In this document: piece after piece, positions 17,508 to 25,826 of the stretch
How positions within the stretch are numbered: position 1 is the first letter of the stretch
Layout of the letters: the number at the start of each line of letters is the position of its first letter
Source: Micromonospora solifontis
GTDB lineage: Bacteria > Actinomycetota > Actinomycetes > Mycobacteriales > Micromonosporaceae
NCBI RefSeq assembly: GCF_003725545.1
Contig: NZ_RJLN01000017.1
Span: forward strand, 1 to 64,000
Length of the DNA: 64,000 nt
Reading direction: 5' to 3'
Notes under the pieces: generated by a model
Seen by the model: only the letters and a program-made list of their open reading frames with translations
What the model was told of the DNA's origin: nothing
Databases searched by the model: none
Made by a program: the position numbers and the translations under genes

Positions 17508-17538
17508 CCCGCGCCCTCACGGCGAGTGAGGGCACGGG
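17508..17538 (+). promoter_or_regulatory. leader hairpin before a six-codon upstream ORF
   Basis: CCCGCGCCCTCAC pairs with GTGAGGGCACGGG (one mismatch, five-base loop). It is followed at 17541 by ATG and six codons ending in TGA at 17559-17561, one base before the sugar transferase GTG start; GGGAGG lies inside this mini-ORF. Confidence 0.5.
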
Positions 17539-17562
17539 TCATGCGGGAGGACATGGGTTGAG

Positions 17563-19125
17563 GTGACGACAAGCCTCCAGCGCCCGGTAACCAACACAGG
17601 CCGGAGCAAGAGCGTGCGGCACGTCGACAGCTTCGAGATCCAGCCGCCGACTCCGCCGTCGCACAACGGCGTACCCCGGTCGGCATGGGCCCGCGCCCGC
17701 CGCCGGGTCTCCCGCTGGCACCGCCCCTACATCGCGCTGCTGCTCCTGCTCGACTTCGCGGCGGTCGTGCTGGCCGACTGGATGGCCCAGGAGGCGTTCG
17801 GCCAGGCCCGGGCCGGCTTCTACAACGCCAAGGAAGACCCCACCTGGTTCTACACGGTGGCCTTCCTGCTCCTGCCGCTCGGCTGGCTCGTGATCCTCTG
17901 GGGCAACCGCGCCTACGACCGGCGCTACCTGGGGCTCGGCCCGGACGAGTTCAAGCGGGTGATCCGGGGCGGGGTCGCCGTCGCCGCGACGGTCTCCTTC
18001 ATCGCCTTCGCCACCAAGACCGACCTGTCCCGCTGGTCGGTCGGCTTCGCCCTGCTCGGCGCGATGCTGCTGATCCTGGTCGGGCGGCTGACCGCCCGCT
18101 TCCTGCTGCACGCGGTCCGCCGCCGGGCCGGTCAGGCCGGGCACCGGATGGTTCTGGTCGGCACGCTGCCGGAGTGCCTGGAGGTCTACACCGCGGTCAC
18201 CCGCACCCCGAGCGCCGGCCTGGTGCCGGTGGCCATCCACCTCACCGACGGGTACGCCGCCGCCCGGGGCATCGAGACCCCCGTGCCGGTGTACGCCGGG
18301 CGGGACGTGCTCGCCCTGGTCCGCGAGGTGGGCGGGGACACCATCGCGGTCTGCGGCTCGGCCAGCGCCGAGCCGGGCGAGCTGCGCCGGATGGCCTGGC
18401 AGCTGGAGGGTTCCGGCGTCGACCTGGTGGTGGCGCCGCAGCTCACCGACATCGCCGGCCCCCGCGTGCACATCCGCCCGATCGAGGGCCTGCCGCTGCT
18501 GCACGTCGAGGAGCCGACGCTGTCGGGCCCGGCGCTGCTGGCCAAGAACCTGATGGACCGGGTCGCCGCCGGGCTGGGCCTGCTGCTGCTGATCCCGCTC
18601 TTCGTGGCGATCGCGATCGCGATCCGGATCTCCGACCCCGGGCCGGTCTTCTTCCGCCAGCCCCGGGTCGGGCACGAGGGACGGACCTTCCGGGTGTGGA
18701 AGTTCCGCACCATGTACGTCGACGCCGAGGAGCGGCTGGCCGGCCTGGTCGACCAGAACGAGACCGACGGCATGCTGTTCAAGATGAAGCAGGACCCCCG
18801 GGTCTTCCCGGTGGGTCGCTTCCTGCGCGCCTCCTCGCTCGACGAGCTGCCCCAGTTGATCAACGTGCTGTGGGGGGAGATGTCGCTGGTCGGGCCGCGT
18901 CCGCTGCCCGCCGACGACGGCGACTTCCTGGGCGACGTCCGGCGCCGGCTGCTGGTCCGGCCGGGCATGACCGGGCTGTGGCAGGTCTCCGGCCGCTCCG
19001 ACCTGTCCTGGGACGAGGCGGTCCGGCTCGACCTCTACTACGTCGACAACTGGTCGCTGGCGTACGACCTGAGCATCCTGTGGCGGACCGTCGGGGTGGT
19101 GCTCGCCCGCAAGGGCGCGTACTGA
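17563..19125 (+). CDS. polyprenyl-phosphate sugar-1-phosphate transferase (exopolysaccharide PGT)
   Basis: Polyisoprenyl-phosphate glycosyl-1-phosphate transferase of up to 520 residues that starts a glycan chain on the lipid carrier at the inner membrane. Four N-terminal transmembrane segments (about 45-190) are followed by a CoA-binding-like domain, a fifth segment (LGLLLLIPLFVAIAIAI), and the catalytic core: VWKFRTMYVDAEERL, SLDELPQLINVLWGEMS, LVGPRP, RPGMTGLWQVSGRSDLSW. The GTG at 17563 has little Shine-Dalgarno; an in-frame GTG at 17614, seven bases after GGAG, is an alternative start. Confidence 0.93.
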   Translation: MTTSLQRPVTNTGRSKSVRHVDSFEIQPPTPPSHNGVPRSAWARARRRVSRWHRPYIALLLLLDFAAVVLADWMAQEAFGQARAGFYNAKEDPTWFYTVAFLLLPLGWLVILWGNRAYDRRYLGLGPDEFKRVIRGGVAVAATVSFIAFATKTDLSRWSVGFALLGAMLLILVGRLTARFLLHAVRRRAGQAGHRMVLVGTLPECLEVYTAVTRTPSAGLVPVAIHLTDGYAAARGIETPVPVYAGRDVLALVREVGGDTIAVCGSASAEPGELRRMAWQLEGSGVDLVVAPQLTDIAGPRVHIRPIEGLPLLHVEEPTLSGPALLAKNLMDRVAAGLGLLLLIPLFVAIAIAIRISDPGPVFFRQPRVGHEGRTFRVWKFRTMYVDAEERLAGLVDQNETDGMLFKMKQDPRVFPVGRFLRASSLDELPQLINVLWGEMSLVGPRPLPADDGDFLGDVRRRLLVRPGMTGLWQVSGRSDLSWDEAVRLDLYYVDNWSLAYDLSILWRTVGVVLARKGAY

Positions 19126-19172
19126 CCTACTGACCCCTTGGCGAGCGGGCCCGGAGCGGTCAGGATCGCTGC

Positions 19173-20396
19173 GTGGGTGCCAATCTGTCCGCCGTGTTCG
19201 GCGTGGTCTCGCTGGTCAGCGCGCTCGGTGCGGCGCTCTGGGCGGTGCTGCGGCTGCGCGGCCGGCGGGGCATCGCGACGGCCACCCAGCGGGCCACCTA
19301 CGAGGTCCTGCACACCGCCGGCCTGGCCGCCGAACCGCTGCGGGCCGGGCTGAGCGCGGCCGGCGCCGCCAAGGCCGTACGCCATCTGCGCGCCCTGGTG
19401 GGCGCGGCCGGGCTGGCCCTGACGGACCGGGCGGCCCTGCTCGCCCTCGACGGGCGCGGCGCGCACCACGGTGACCAGCTGCTCGCGGCGGCCCGGAAGG
19501 CGGTCGGCACCGGGCGCTCGACCGTGCTGCGCGAGTCCGAGCTGCTGTGCGACCTGGTGGACTGCCCGGTACGCGGCGCGGTGGTGGCCCCGCTGAGCGC
19601 CGACGGCCGGGTGGTCGGGGCGCTGGTGGCGATCGCCGACGGGCAGCCCGCGCCCGGGCTGGTGCAGGCCACCCTGGAGACCGCGCACTGGGCCGGCGAC
19701 CAGCTCGCCCTGGCCGAGCTGGACTCGTCCCGGGAGCGCCTGGCCCGGGCCGAGGTACGCGCCCTGCGCGCCCAGATCAGCCCGCACTTCATCTACAACG
19801 CGCTGACCGCGATCGGCTCGTTCGTGCGGACCGACCCGGAGCGGGCCCGCGAGCTGATCCTCGAGTTCGCCGAGTTCACCCGCTACTCGTTCCGGGCGCA
19901 CGGCGAGTTCACCACCCTCGCCGAGGAACTGCGCTCGATCGACCGCTACCTGACCATCGAGCGGGCCCGGTTCGGCGAGCGGCTCCAGGTGCGCCTGCAG
20001 ATCGCCCCGGAGGTGCTGCCCGTGACCCTGCCGTTCCTCTGCCTGCAACCACTTGTCGAGAACGCCGTCCGGCACGGGTTGTCCCGCAAGCCGGGCACCG
20101 GCATGGTGAGCATCGAAGCCCGGGACGCGGGCGCGGAGTGCCACATCACGGTGGAGGACGACGGAGTGGGGATGGATCCGACGACGCTGACCGCCGGCAT
20201 CGCCGAGCTGGCCGGCGCCGGCAGCGACCCGACCGACGACCCCGGCCAGCACGTGGGCCTCTCGAACGTCGACGAGCGGCTCCGGTCGGTCTTCGGGGAC
20301 CGGTTCGGCCTGGTCGTCGAGACCGGCCTGGGCTCGGGTACGAAGGTCAGCATGCGGGTGCCGAAGTTCCACCCCGGCGTACGGGCGACCTCATGA
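19173..20396 (+). CDS. LytS-type sensor histidine kinase
   Basis: Histidine kinase of 407 residues. One N-terminal transmembrane segment (about 4-24), a GAF-like domain (about 90-185), then the LytS/His_kinase block RAQISPHFIYNALTAIGSFV with the phospho-acceptor His (about 209), and an HATPase domain with LVENAVRHGL and VEDDGVGMDP. The GTG at 19173 has CAGGAT (19161-19166) six bases before it. The ATGA overlap with the response regulator shows a two-gene operon. Confidence 0.95.
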   Translation: MGANLSAVFGVVSLVSALGAALWAVLRLRGRRGIATATQRATYEVLHTAGLAAEPLRAGLSAAGAAKAVRHLRALVGAAGLALTDRAALLALDGRGAHHGDQLLAAARKAVGTGRSTVLRESELLCDLVDCPVRGAVVAPLSADGRVVGALVAIADGQPAPGLVQATLETAHWAGDQLALAELDSSRERLARAEVRALRAQISPHFIYNALTAIGSFVRTDPERARELILEFAEFTRYSFRAHGEFTTLAEELRSIDRYLTIERARFGERLQVRLQIAPEVLPVTLPFLCLQPLVENAVRHGLSRKPGTGMVSIEARDAGAECHITVEDDGVGMDPTTLTAGIAELAGAGSDPTDDPGQHVGLSNVDERLRSVFGDRFGLVVETGLGSGTKVSMRVPKFHPGVRATS

Positions 20397-21154
20397 GCGC
20401 CACCGGTTTCCTCCGGGTGCTGGCGGTGGACGACGAGCCGCCGGCGCTGGACGAGCTGGCGTACCACCTGCGGGCCGATCCCCGGGTGGCCCGCCTGCAC
20501 ACGGCCGGGGACGCGACCGAGGCGCTGCGGCTGCTCCGGGACGGCGACGTGGACGTGGTCTTCCTGGACATCCGGATGCCAGGGCTGGACGGCATGGAGC
20601 TGGCCCGGGTGCTGCGGCGGTTCGCCCGGCCACCGGCGATCGTCTTCGTCACCGCGTACGACGACGGCGCGGTGGACGCCTTCGACCTGGGCGCCACCGA
20701 CTACGTCCGCAAGCCGGTACGCGCCGAGCGGCTGGCCGAGTCGCTGCGCCGGGTGATCGGCTCCCGGGTGGTCCCGTCGCACCCGGCGGCGCTGGCCCGG
20801 GCGGAGGAGGACCCGACCATCCCGATCGAGCTGGCCGGGACGACCCGGATGCTGCCCCGTTCGGCGGTGCGTTGGGTGGAGGCGCAGGGCGACTACGCGC
20901 GGCTGCACACCGCGGACGGCTCGCACCTGGTCCGGGTCTCGCTGGCCACCCTGGCCGAGCGGTGGGCGGACGCCGGTTTCGTCCGGATCCACCGCTCGTA
21001 CCTGGTGCAGCTGAAGCTGATCGCCGAACTGCGGCTGGTCAACTCCGGCTACGTGGTGGTGATCGACGGTACGGAGCTGCCGGTCAGCCGCCGGCACACC
21101 CGGGAGCTGAAGGACAAGCTGGTCCGCGCGGCGAAGCAGGACTGGAACCGCTGA
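20393..21154 (+). CDS. LytTR-family response regulator
   Basis: Response regulator of 253 residues. The receiver domain holds acidic DDEPP, the phospho-Asp in VVFLDIRMPGLDGMEL (about 61), T in FVTAYD and K in YVRKPV. The C-terminal LytTR DNA-binding domain runs from about 145 (VRWVEAQGDYARLHTADG, FVRIHRSYLV, LPVSRRHTRELK). It binds direct-repeat operators in the family. E. coli LytS/LytTR systems control pyruvate uptake, so the nearby sodium:solute symporters are possible targets; this is inference. Confidence 0.95.
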   Translation: MSATGFLRVLAVDDEPPALDELAYHLRADPRVARLHTAGDATEALRLLRDGDVDVVFLDIRMPGLDGMELARVLRRFARPPAIVFVTAYDDGAVDAFDLGATDYVRKPVRAERLAESLRRVIGSRVVPSHPAALARAEEDPTIPIELAGTTRMLPRSAVRWVEAQGDYARLHTADGSHLVRVSLATLAERWADAGFVRIHRSYLVQLKLIAELRLVNSGYVVVIDGTELPVSRRHTRELKDKLVRAAKQDWNR

Positions 21155-21164
21155 TCCGGGACGC

Positions 21165-21190
21165 GGGCCGGTGGCCTCCACCACCGGCCC
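21165..21190. terminator. hairpin between convergent genes
   Basis: GGGCCGGTGG and CCACCGGCCC pair perfectly around a six-base loop (CCTCCA), between the response regulator and the BNR-repeat gene. Confidence 0.75.
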
Positions 21191-21198
21191 CCTCGCAC

Positions 21199-22401
21199 TC
21201 AGGAGTCCAGGAAGAACTGGCTCCACGTCCGCCCGTCCCGGGTGATCATCAGGTGGTCGGCCTCTCCCTGCGGACCGTCGCTCCCGCCGAAGAGCCACGC
21301 GTAACCCGGCGCGACGCTGACCGAGCCGACCGGCATGCCGCCGTCCCGCACCACCTCCCAGCTCCGGCCGCCGTCGCGACTGACCCGCACCTCCTGCCTA
21401 CGGTTGTCCTGTGGGCCGGTCTGCGTGACGACCAGCAGGGATCCGTCCGCCCCGATCGTCAGGTCCCAGTCGAGCCCCTTGCCGAAGCCCTCCACGCGCT
21501 CCGACCAGGTCCGCCCCCCGTCCGTGGTGCTCTCCAGGGTCACCGTGGCGTCCGCGGCCGCCACCAGCCGGTACGCCCGCCGGCCGTCGACCGCCGCCAG
21601 CGCCAGCACGGTGCTGCCGGGCGGGAGGGTCCAGCTCAGCCAGGTCGCGCCCCGGTCGGTGCTACGCCCCCCGGCCGCCGCACCGGCGGTGTCATACGTG
21701 GTCCAGATGCTGCCATCGGCTGCCGGATAGACGCTGAAGAGCTGCAAGAATGACGGCGGTGTGCCGGTGAGCCGGTAGACCTGCCCACTCGCGGGGTCCA
21801 CCGCGAGTGGCTCCTCCACCGCCCTGCAACCGAACTCGCAGAGGACCAGACGGGCGGTGGCCGGGAAGGCGGGCACCCCGATGATCGCCCGGTTCGCCTC
21901 CTGCCAGGTGCGACCGTAGTCGGTGGAGAGGTGGAGCAGGCCGCCGTCGTCGACCAGATAGGTCCGCTGGCCGAGCACGGCGTAGTCGAAGTTCCCCGCA
22001 ACCCCGTCCGCATCGAGTCGGCACCTGGTGACCTGGTACCGGCTCGCGTTCCAGTCGGACCAGGTCCGGCCGCCGTCGGTGGTGTGGGCGAAGCGGAGCA
22101 CGCAGCCGTCGATGCGTACGTCCACCCCGGACTCGGGGCCGGTCAGCGTGAAGTCGCCGGGCCTGCCGGGCAGGGTGTGCCCGGGCGACGGCGTGGGCGG
22201 CTCGGCCGACCGGAGCGGTCCCGGCCGGGTCACCAGCGGTACGACGATCACCATCGCCAGCAGGGCGAGGGCAGTCCCCTTCAACGCCGTCGAGCGGCGG
22301 CGTCGGGACCGCGCCACTACCCGTAACTCGTCCAGCGGCGGCTGTCGGACGGCACCGGCGACCGCGTCGACGCGGAAGCCGGCGAACTCACGATCGGGCA
22401 T
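21199..22401 (-). CDS. membrane-anchored BNR/sialidase-like repeat protein linked to a sigma factor
   Basis: Type II membrane protein of 400 residues. A cytoplasmic N-terminus of about 38 residues rich in Arg (LRVVARSRRRRS) is followed by one transmembrane segment (about 42-60) and an extracytoplasmic beta-propeller-like domain with at least five BNR/Asp-box motifs (TTDGGRTWS, STDYGRTWQ, STDRGATWL, TTDGGRTWS, SRDGGRSWE). No sialidase catalytic Arg/Tyr set is evident. Its start lies inside the 3' end of the ECF sigma gene (14-bp overlap). It could be a sigma-partner or sensor, but no zinc anti-sigma motif is visible in the short cytoplasmic part. Confidence 0.8.
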   Translation of the reverse strand: MPDREFAGFRVDAVAGAVRQPPLDELRVVARSRRRRSTALKGTALALLAMVIVVPLVTRPGPLRSAEPPTPSPGHTLPGRPGDFTLTGPESGVDVRIDGCVLRFAHTTDGGRTWSDWNASRYQVTRCRLDADGVAGNFDYAVLGQRTYLVDDGGLLHLSTDYGRTWQEANRAIIGVPAFPATARLVLCEFGCRAVEEPLAVDPASGQVYRLTGTPPSFLQLFSVYPAADGSIWTTYDTAGAAAGGRSTDRGATWLSWTLPPGSTVLALAAVDGRRAYRLVAAADATVTLESTTDGGRTWSERVEGFGKGLDWDLTIGADGSLLVVTQTGPQDNRRQEVRVSRDGGRSWEVVRDGGMPVGSVSVAPGYAWLFGGSDGPQGEADHLMITRDGRTWSQFFLDS

Positions 22402-22909
22402 TGATCCTCCCGGTGCTGGTGCTGCCGGTGACGCCGGTTTCCGCGAGTAGCGCCGCGAGGGCCTGACGTCCGCGGGAGAGCCGGGACTTCACGGTGCCGG
22501 CGGAGACGCCCAGGGTCGTCGCGATCTCGTCCACCGGCAGGTCGACCAGGTAGTGCAGGGCCAGGGCCTGGCGTTGCCCCTCGGGCAGTTCCCGCATGGC
22601 GGCGAGGAGTGCCAGGTGCTCGGGCGAGCGGTCGGCGACCGCGGGTGGCGGGCCGATCCGGAGCAGCAGCCGGTCGAGGACGCGGCGCCGCCGGTGCCGG
22701 CTGCGGGCCACGTTCACCGCGACCCGGCGCAGCCACGCCTCCGGGTTGTCCAGCCGCGCGAACCGTCCCGGCGCGGCCAACGCCCGGGTGAACGCCTCCT
22801 GGACCGCTTCCTGGGCCTCGCTCAGATCGCCGGTCACCGCGTACAACTGGACCACCAGTCGGCGGAAAGAGCCGGCGTACAGCTCAGAGATCAGATCCCC
22901 GTCGGACAC
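22388..22909 (-). CDS. ECF-type RNA polymerase sigma factor
   Basis: Sigma-70 family factor of 173 residues, SigE/ECF type. Region 2 is FRRLVVQLYAVTGDLSEAQE...EAFTRAL...NPEAWLRRVAVNVAR; region 4 is ELPEGQRQALALHYLVDLPV, DEIATTLGVSAGTVKSRLSRG, the helix-turn-helix that reads the -35. The GTG at 22909 (VSDGDLISELYAGSF) is preferred, since upstream sequence is Ser/Arg-rich antisense of the next gene. It overlaps the BNR-repeat gene, which probably modulates its activity. Confidence 0.93.
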   Translation of the reverse strand: MSDGDLISELYAGSFRRLVVQLYAVTGDLSEAQEAVQEAFTRALAAPGRFARLDNPEAWLRRVAVNVARSRHRRRRVLDRLLLRIGPPPAVADRSPEHLALLAAMRELPEGQRQALALHYLVDLPVDEIATTLGVSAGTVKSRLSRGRQALAALLAETGVTGSTSTGRINARS

Positions 22910-22964
22910 GTCACCCCCTTTTCCACCTCCTCGACTCGCGGGCGGGGAGGAAGGTTCCGGAGGG

Positions 22965-23522
22965 TCAGAAAATGTCACCGACCGGCAGCACCAGCGCGAA
23001 CGGGTGGTCGGTCCGCAGGACGTCCGACGCGGACAGGACCACCGCCTCCCGGTAGCCGGCGCCGGCGTTCTCCAGCACGGTGACGGTCTGCTTGCGCGGC
23101 TCGACCAGCCAGTAGTGGGGGATGCCGGCCACCCCGTACTCGTGGCGCTTGAGCACCAGGTCACGGCCGGCGTTGCCGGGTGAGACAACCTCGACCACGA
23201 GGAGCACGTCGGCCGGGGCGAGCGCGGGGCCACCCCGGTCCAGAGCGTCCTCCCGGGCCACGAAGAGATCCGGGACGAAGTAGGAGGAGCGCTTCGCGCT
23301 GACCCCGATGTCCTGCCCGACGAGCAGACCGGGCGGGGCCTGGCGGTCGAGGAGCCGCCGGAGGCGGTTGGCGACCGCCCCGTGGAAGACGTCCGCGTGT
23401 GGGGACACGAGCAGGCTCCCGTCGAAGATCTCGTAGTCCTGGCCGTCCTCGGGGAGGTCCTGGAGGTCGTCCACCGTCCAGGCCGCACCGCCGCCCGGCC
23501 GAGCTGGGCTGGTCACCGTCAC
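22965..23522 (-). CDS. Uma2 family (DUF820) putative endonuclease
   Basis: Protein of 185 residues with the PD-(D/E)XK-like Uma2 fold: YEIFDGSLLVSPHADVFHG, VPDLFVAREDALD (active-site Asp), VLLVVEVVSPGNAGRDLVLK (the E-x-S and K positions), YWLVEPRKQTVTV. Uma2 proteins are numerous in actinobacteria and cyanobacteria; nuclease activity has rarely been shown. The GTG start is preceded by GAGGAGG on the minus strand. It shares its upstream region, with the DnaA-box cluster, with the divergent DUF485-like gene. Confidence 0.9.
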   Translation of the reverse strand: MTVTSPARPGGGAAWTVDDLQDLPEDGQDYEIFDGSLLVSPHADVFHGAVANRLRRLLDRQAPPGLLVGQDIGVSAKRSSYFVPDLFVAREDALDRGGPALAPADVLLVVEVVSPGNAGRDLVLKRHEYGVAGIPHYWLVEPRKQTVTVLENAGAGYREAVVLSASDVLRTDHPFALVLPVGDIF

Positions 23523-23560
23523 ACCTCCTCTCTACCGGCCAACCCTGACATCCCCACCGG

Positions 23561-23633
23561 TTGTCCACAACGACCCCGCCGTCATCCACCGGGTTATCCA
23601 CAGGAGTGAGGTGTTCTCCACAGGTTGCCCACA
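23561..23633. promoter_or_regulatory. cluster of DnaA boxes
   Basis: Four nine-mers on the plus strand match the DnaA box: TTGTCCACA (23561-23569, the actinobacterial consensus), TTATCCACA (23594-23602), TTCTCCACA (23614-23622) and TTGCCCACA (23625-23633). A weaker TCATCCACC sits at 23582-23590. All share one orientation within 73 bp of a divergent intergenic region. Confidence 0.75.
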
Positions 23634-23651
23634 GGGCCGCCCCGCGCACCC

Positions 23652-23679
23652 TTGACATTCCCGCTGATCAGGCAAGACT
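23652..23679 (+). promoter_or_regulatory. promoter of the DUF485-like gene
   Basis: TTGACA (23652-23657), a 16-bp spacer and AAGACT (23674-23679), seven bases before the ATG at 23687. It is one of the few consensus -35 elements in the window and implies a leaderless transcript. It begins 19 bp after the last DnaA box. Confidence 0.6.
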
Positions 23680-23686
23680 TCCGGGG

Positions 23687-24133
23687 ATGGCCGGAGGCGA
23701 GGAGCAGGACGCCCCGGAGCGGCGCAGGGTGGCCGCTCCGGTCCCCGTGCCGCGCGCCGCCCAGCCGCCGCGCCGGACCCGGATCGTGCTGGCCGAGGTG
23801 TCCCGGCCGGCCAGCCGGGCGGACCGGACCCGGTCGGAGCTGGCCCAGCAGACCCGGGTCGGCGAGACCCTGGTCCAGGGGCTGGTCCGGGCGCAACTCA
23901 CCCTGGCGCTGCGGCTGAGCCTGCTGGTGCTGATCGGGCTGGGCGGCCTGCCCTGGCTCTTCGCGATCGCCCCCTCGGTCGGCCGGGTCACCGTGCTCGG
24001 GATCAACCTGCCCTGGCTGCTGCTCGGGGTGGTCGCCTTCCCGTTCCTGATCGGGGTGGGCTGGGCGTACGTGCGGCTGGCGGAGCGCAACGAGCAGGAC
24101 TTCACCGACCTGGTCCAGCGGCCGGAGCGCTGA
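23687..24133 (+). CDS. small membrane protein, DUF485-like partner of a sodium:solute symporter
   Basis: Protein of 148 residues. A basic, Pro/Arg-rich cytoplasmic first half is followed by two transmembrane helices (about 72-95 and 105-126) and ends RLAERNEQDFTDLVQRPER. This two-helix layout, encoded immediately before an SSS symporter, is that of the DUF485 family found with acetate and pyruvate permeases. The symporter GTG begins two bases after its stop. The ATG at 23687 sits seven bases after a -10 element, with no Shine-Dalgarno. Confidence 0.8.
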   Translation: MAGGEEQDAPERRRVAAPVPVPRAAQPPRRTRIVLAEVSRPASRADRTRSELAQQTRVGETLVQGLVRAQLTLALRLSLLVLIGLGGLPWLFAIAPSVGRVTVLGINLPWLLLGVVAFPFLIGVGWAYVRLAERNEQDFTDLVQRPER

Positions 24134-24134
24134 C

Positions 24135-25775
24135 GTGGACAACGGGTACGTCGTCCCGGCGATCGTGGTGGTCACCCTGGTCACCGTCGGGATCGGCTTC
24201 TACGGGCTGCGGCTGGCCCGGACCACCTCCGACTTCCTGGTCGCCTCCCGGGCGGTCAGCCCGACCTGGAACGCCGCCGCGATCGGCGGGGAGTACCTGT
24301 CGGCGGCGAGCTTCCTGGGCGTGGCCGGGCTGATCCTCAAGTACGGCGTGGACGTGCTCTGGTACCCGGTCGGCTTCGCCGCGGGCTACCTGGCGCTGCT
24401 GCTCTTCGTGGCCGCGCCGCTGCGCCGGTCCGGCGCGTTCACCCTGCCCGACTTCTGCGAGGTGCGGCTCGGCTCGCGGCGGCTGCGCAAGCTGGCCACC
24501 CTCTTCGTGATCTTCATCGGCTGGCTCTATCTGGTGCCGCAGCTCCAGGGCGCGGGCCTCACCCTGGCCACGGTCGCCGGCTCGCCGTACCCGGTCGGGG
24601 CCCTGCTGGTCGCGGTGGTGGTGACCGCGAACGTGGCGCTGGGCGGGATGCGGGCGATCACCTTCGTCCAGGCGTTCCAGTACTGGTTGAAGCTGACCGC
24701 GCTCGCCGTACCCGCGATCTTCCTGGCCCTGCAGTGGCAGGCCGACGCCCGCCCGGCGGTGACCCCGCCCGACGGGCCGGCGTTCCGGACCGCGACCACC
24801 GTCGTGGTCGAGCACCGCGCGACCCTCACCTTCCCCGACGGCGACGTCCAGGAGGTACGCCCCGGCGACCGCCTCGACTTCGCGGCCGGCGAGCCGGTCC
24901 CCGAGGTCTCCGGGACGGCCACCGACGCGGCCGACTGGCTGCTGCCGGACACCGCCGGGGACGACGACCGGGGCCTGTTCGCCACCTACTCGCTGATCCT
25001 GGCCACGTTCCTGGGCACCATGGGCCTGCCGCACGTGCTGGTGCGCTTCTACACCAACCCGGACGGCGCCGCCGCGCGCCGCACCACGTTGGTGGTGCTG
25101 GCCCTGGTCGGCCTCTTCTATCTGCTGCCCACGCTCTACGGCGTGCTGGGCCGCGTCTACACCCCGCAGCTGCTGGTCACCGGGCAGACCGACGCGGTGG
25201 TGGTGCTGCTGCCCACGGCGGCGCTCGGCGACGGCACGGCGGCCCGGCTGCTCGCCGCGCTGGTCGCGGCCGGCGCGTTCGCCGCCTTCCTGTCCACCTC
25301 GTCCGGGCTGCTCACCAGCGTCGCCGGGGTGATCTCCACCGACGTGCTCGGTCGCGGCTCGGTACGCGGCTTCCGGCTGGCCACGGTGATCGCCGGCGGG
25401 GTCCCGGCGGTGCTCGCGCTGAACGTCTCCGGCCTGGACGTCTCGCAGGTGGTGGGGCTGGCCTTCGCGGTGGCCGCGTCGAGCTTCTGTCCGCTGCTGG
25501 TGCTGGGCATCTGGTGGCGCGGCCTGACCGACCTGGGCGCCGCCGCCGGGGTGCTGGTGGGCGGCGGGGCCGCGATCGGCGCGGTGCTGGTCACGGTGCT
25601 CGGCCCGCCGCTGAGCGGCTGGCCGGCCACGCTGACCACCCAGCCGGCGGCCTGGACGGTGCCGCTGGCGTTCACCGTGATGGTGGCGGTGTCGATGGCC
25701 ACCCGGCGGCGGCTCCCCGCCGACGTCGGCCCCACCATGCTCCGCCTGCACGCCCCGGAGACGCTGCGGTTGTAA
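24135..25775 (+). CDS. sodium:solute symporter, cation/acetate symporter-like
   Basis: SSS-family transporter of 546 residues with about 13 transmembrane helices. Family motifs include TSDFLVASRAVSPTWNAAAI, GEYLSAASFLG, YPVGFAAGYLALLLFVA, GTMGLPHVLVRFYTNPDG and a long extracytoplasmic insertion (about 215-280). The likely substrates are small monocarboxylates taken up with Na+ or H+. It is directly coupled to the DUF485-like gene. A LytS/LytTR pair lies 3 kb upstream on the same strand but is separated by other genes. Confidence 0.93.
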   Translation: MDNGYVVPAIVVVTLVTVGIGFYGLRLARTTSDFLVASRAVSPTWNAAAIGGEYLSAASFLGVAGLILKYGVDVLWYPVGFAAGYLALLLFVAAPLRRSGAFTLPDFCEVRLGSRRLRKLATLFVIFIGWLYLVPQLQGAGLTLATVAGSPYPVGALLVAVVVTANVALGGMRAITFVQAFQYWLKLTALAVPAIFLALQWQADARPAVTPPDGPAFRTATTVVVEHRATLTFPDGDVQEVRPGDRLDFAAGEPVPEVSGTATDAADWLLPDTAGDDDRGLFATYSLILATFLGTMGLPHVLVRFYTNPDGAAARRTTLVVLALVGLFYLLPTLYGVLGRVYTPQLLVTGQTDAVVVLLPTAALGDGTAARLLAALVAAGAFAAFLSTSSGLLTSVAGVISTDVLGRGSVRGFRLATVIAGGVPAVLALNVSGLDVSQVVGLAFAVAASSFCPLLVLGIWWRGLTDLGAAAGVLVGGGAAIGAVLVTVLGPPLSGWPATLTTQPAAWTVPLAFTVMVAVSMATRRRLPADVGPTMLRLHAPETLRL

Positions 25776-25826
25776 GGAAGGGCACCTTCTTAACGCCTGC
25801 GGTAGAGCACGGGCCCCCTGTTAACG
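25774..25826. terminator. degenerate GGGGCCC-family repeat between convergent genes
   Basis: AAGGAAGGGCACCTTCTTAA followed by CGCCTGCGGTAGAGCACGGG and CCCCCTGTTAACG. It carries the AAGGAAGGGC and GGGCCCC blocks of the family seen at 5348, 34306 and 43338, but the two halves no longer pair well. Confidence 0.55.
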
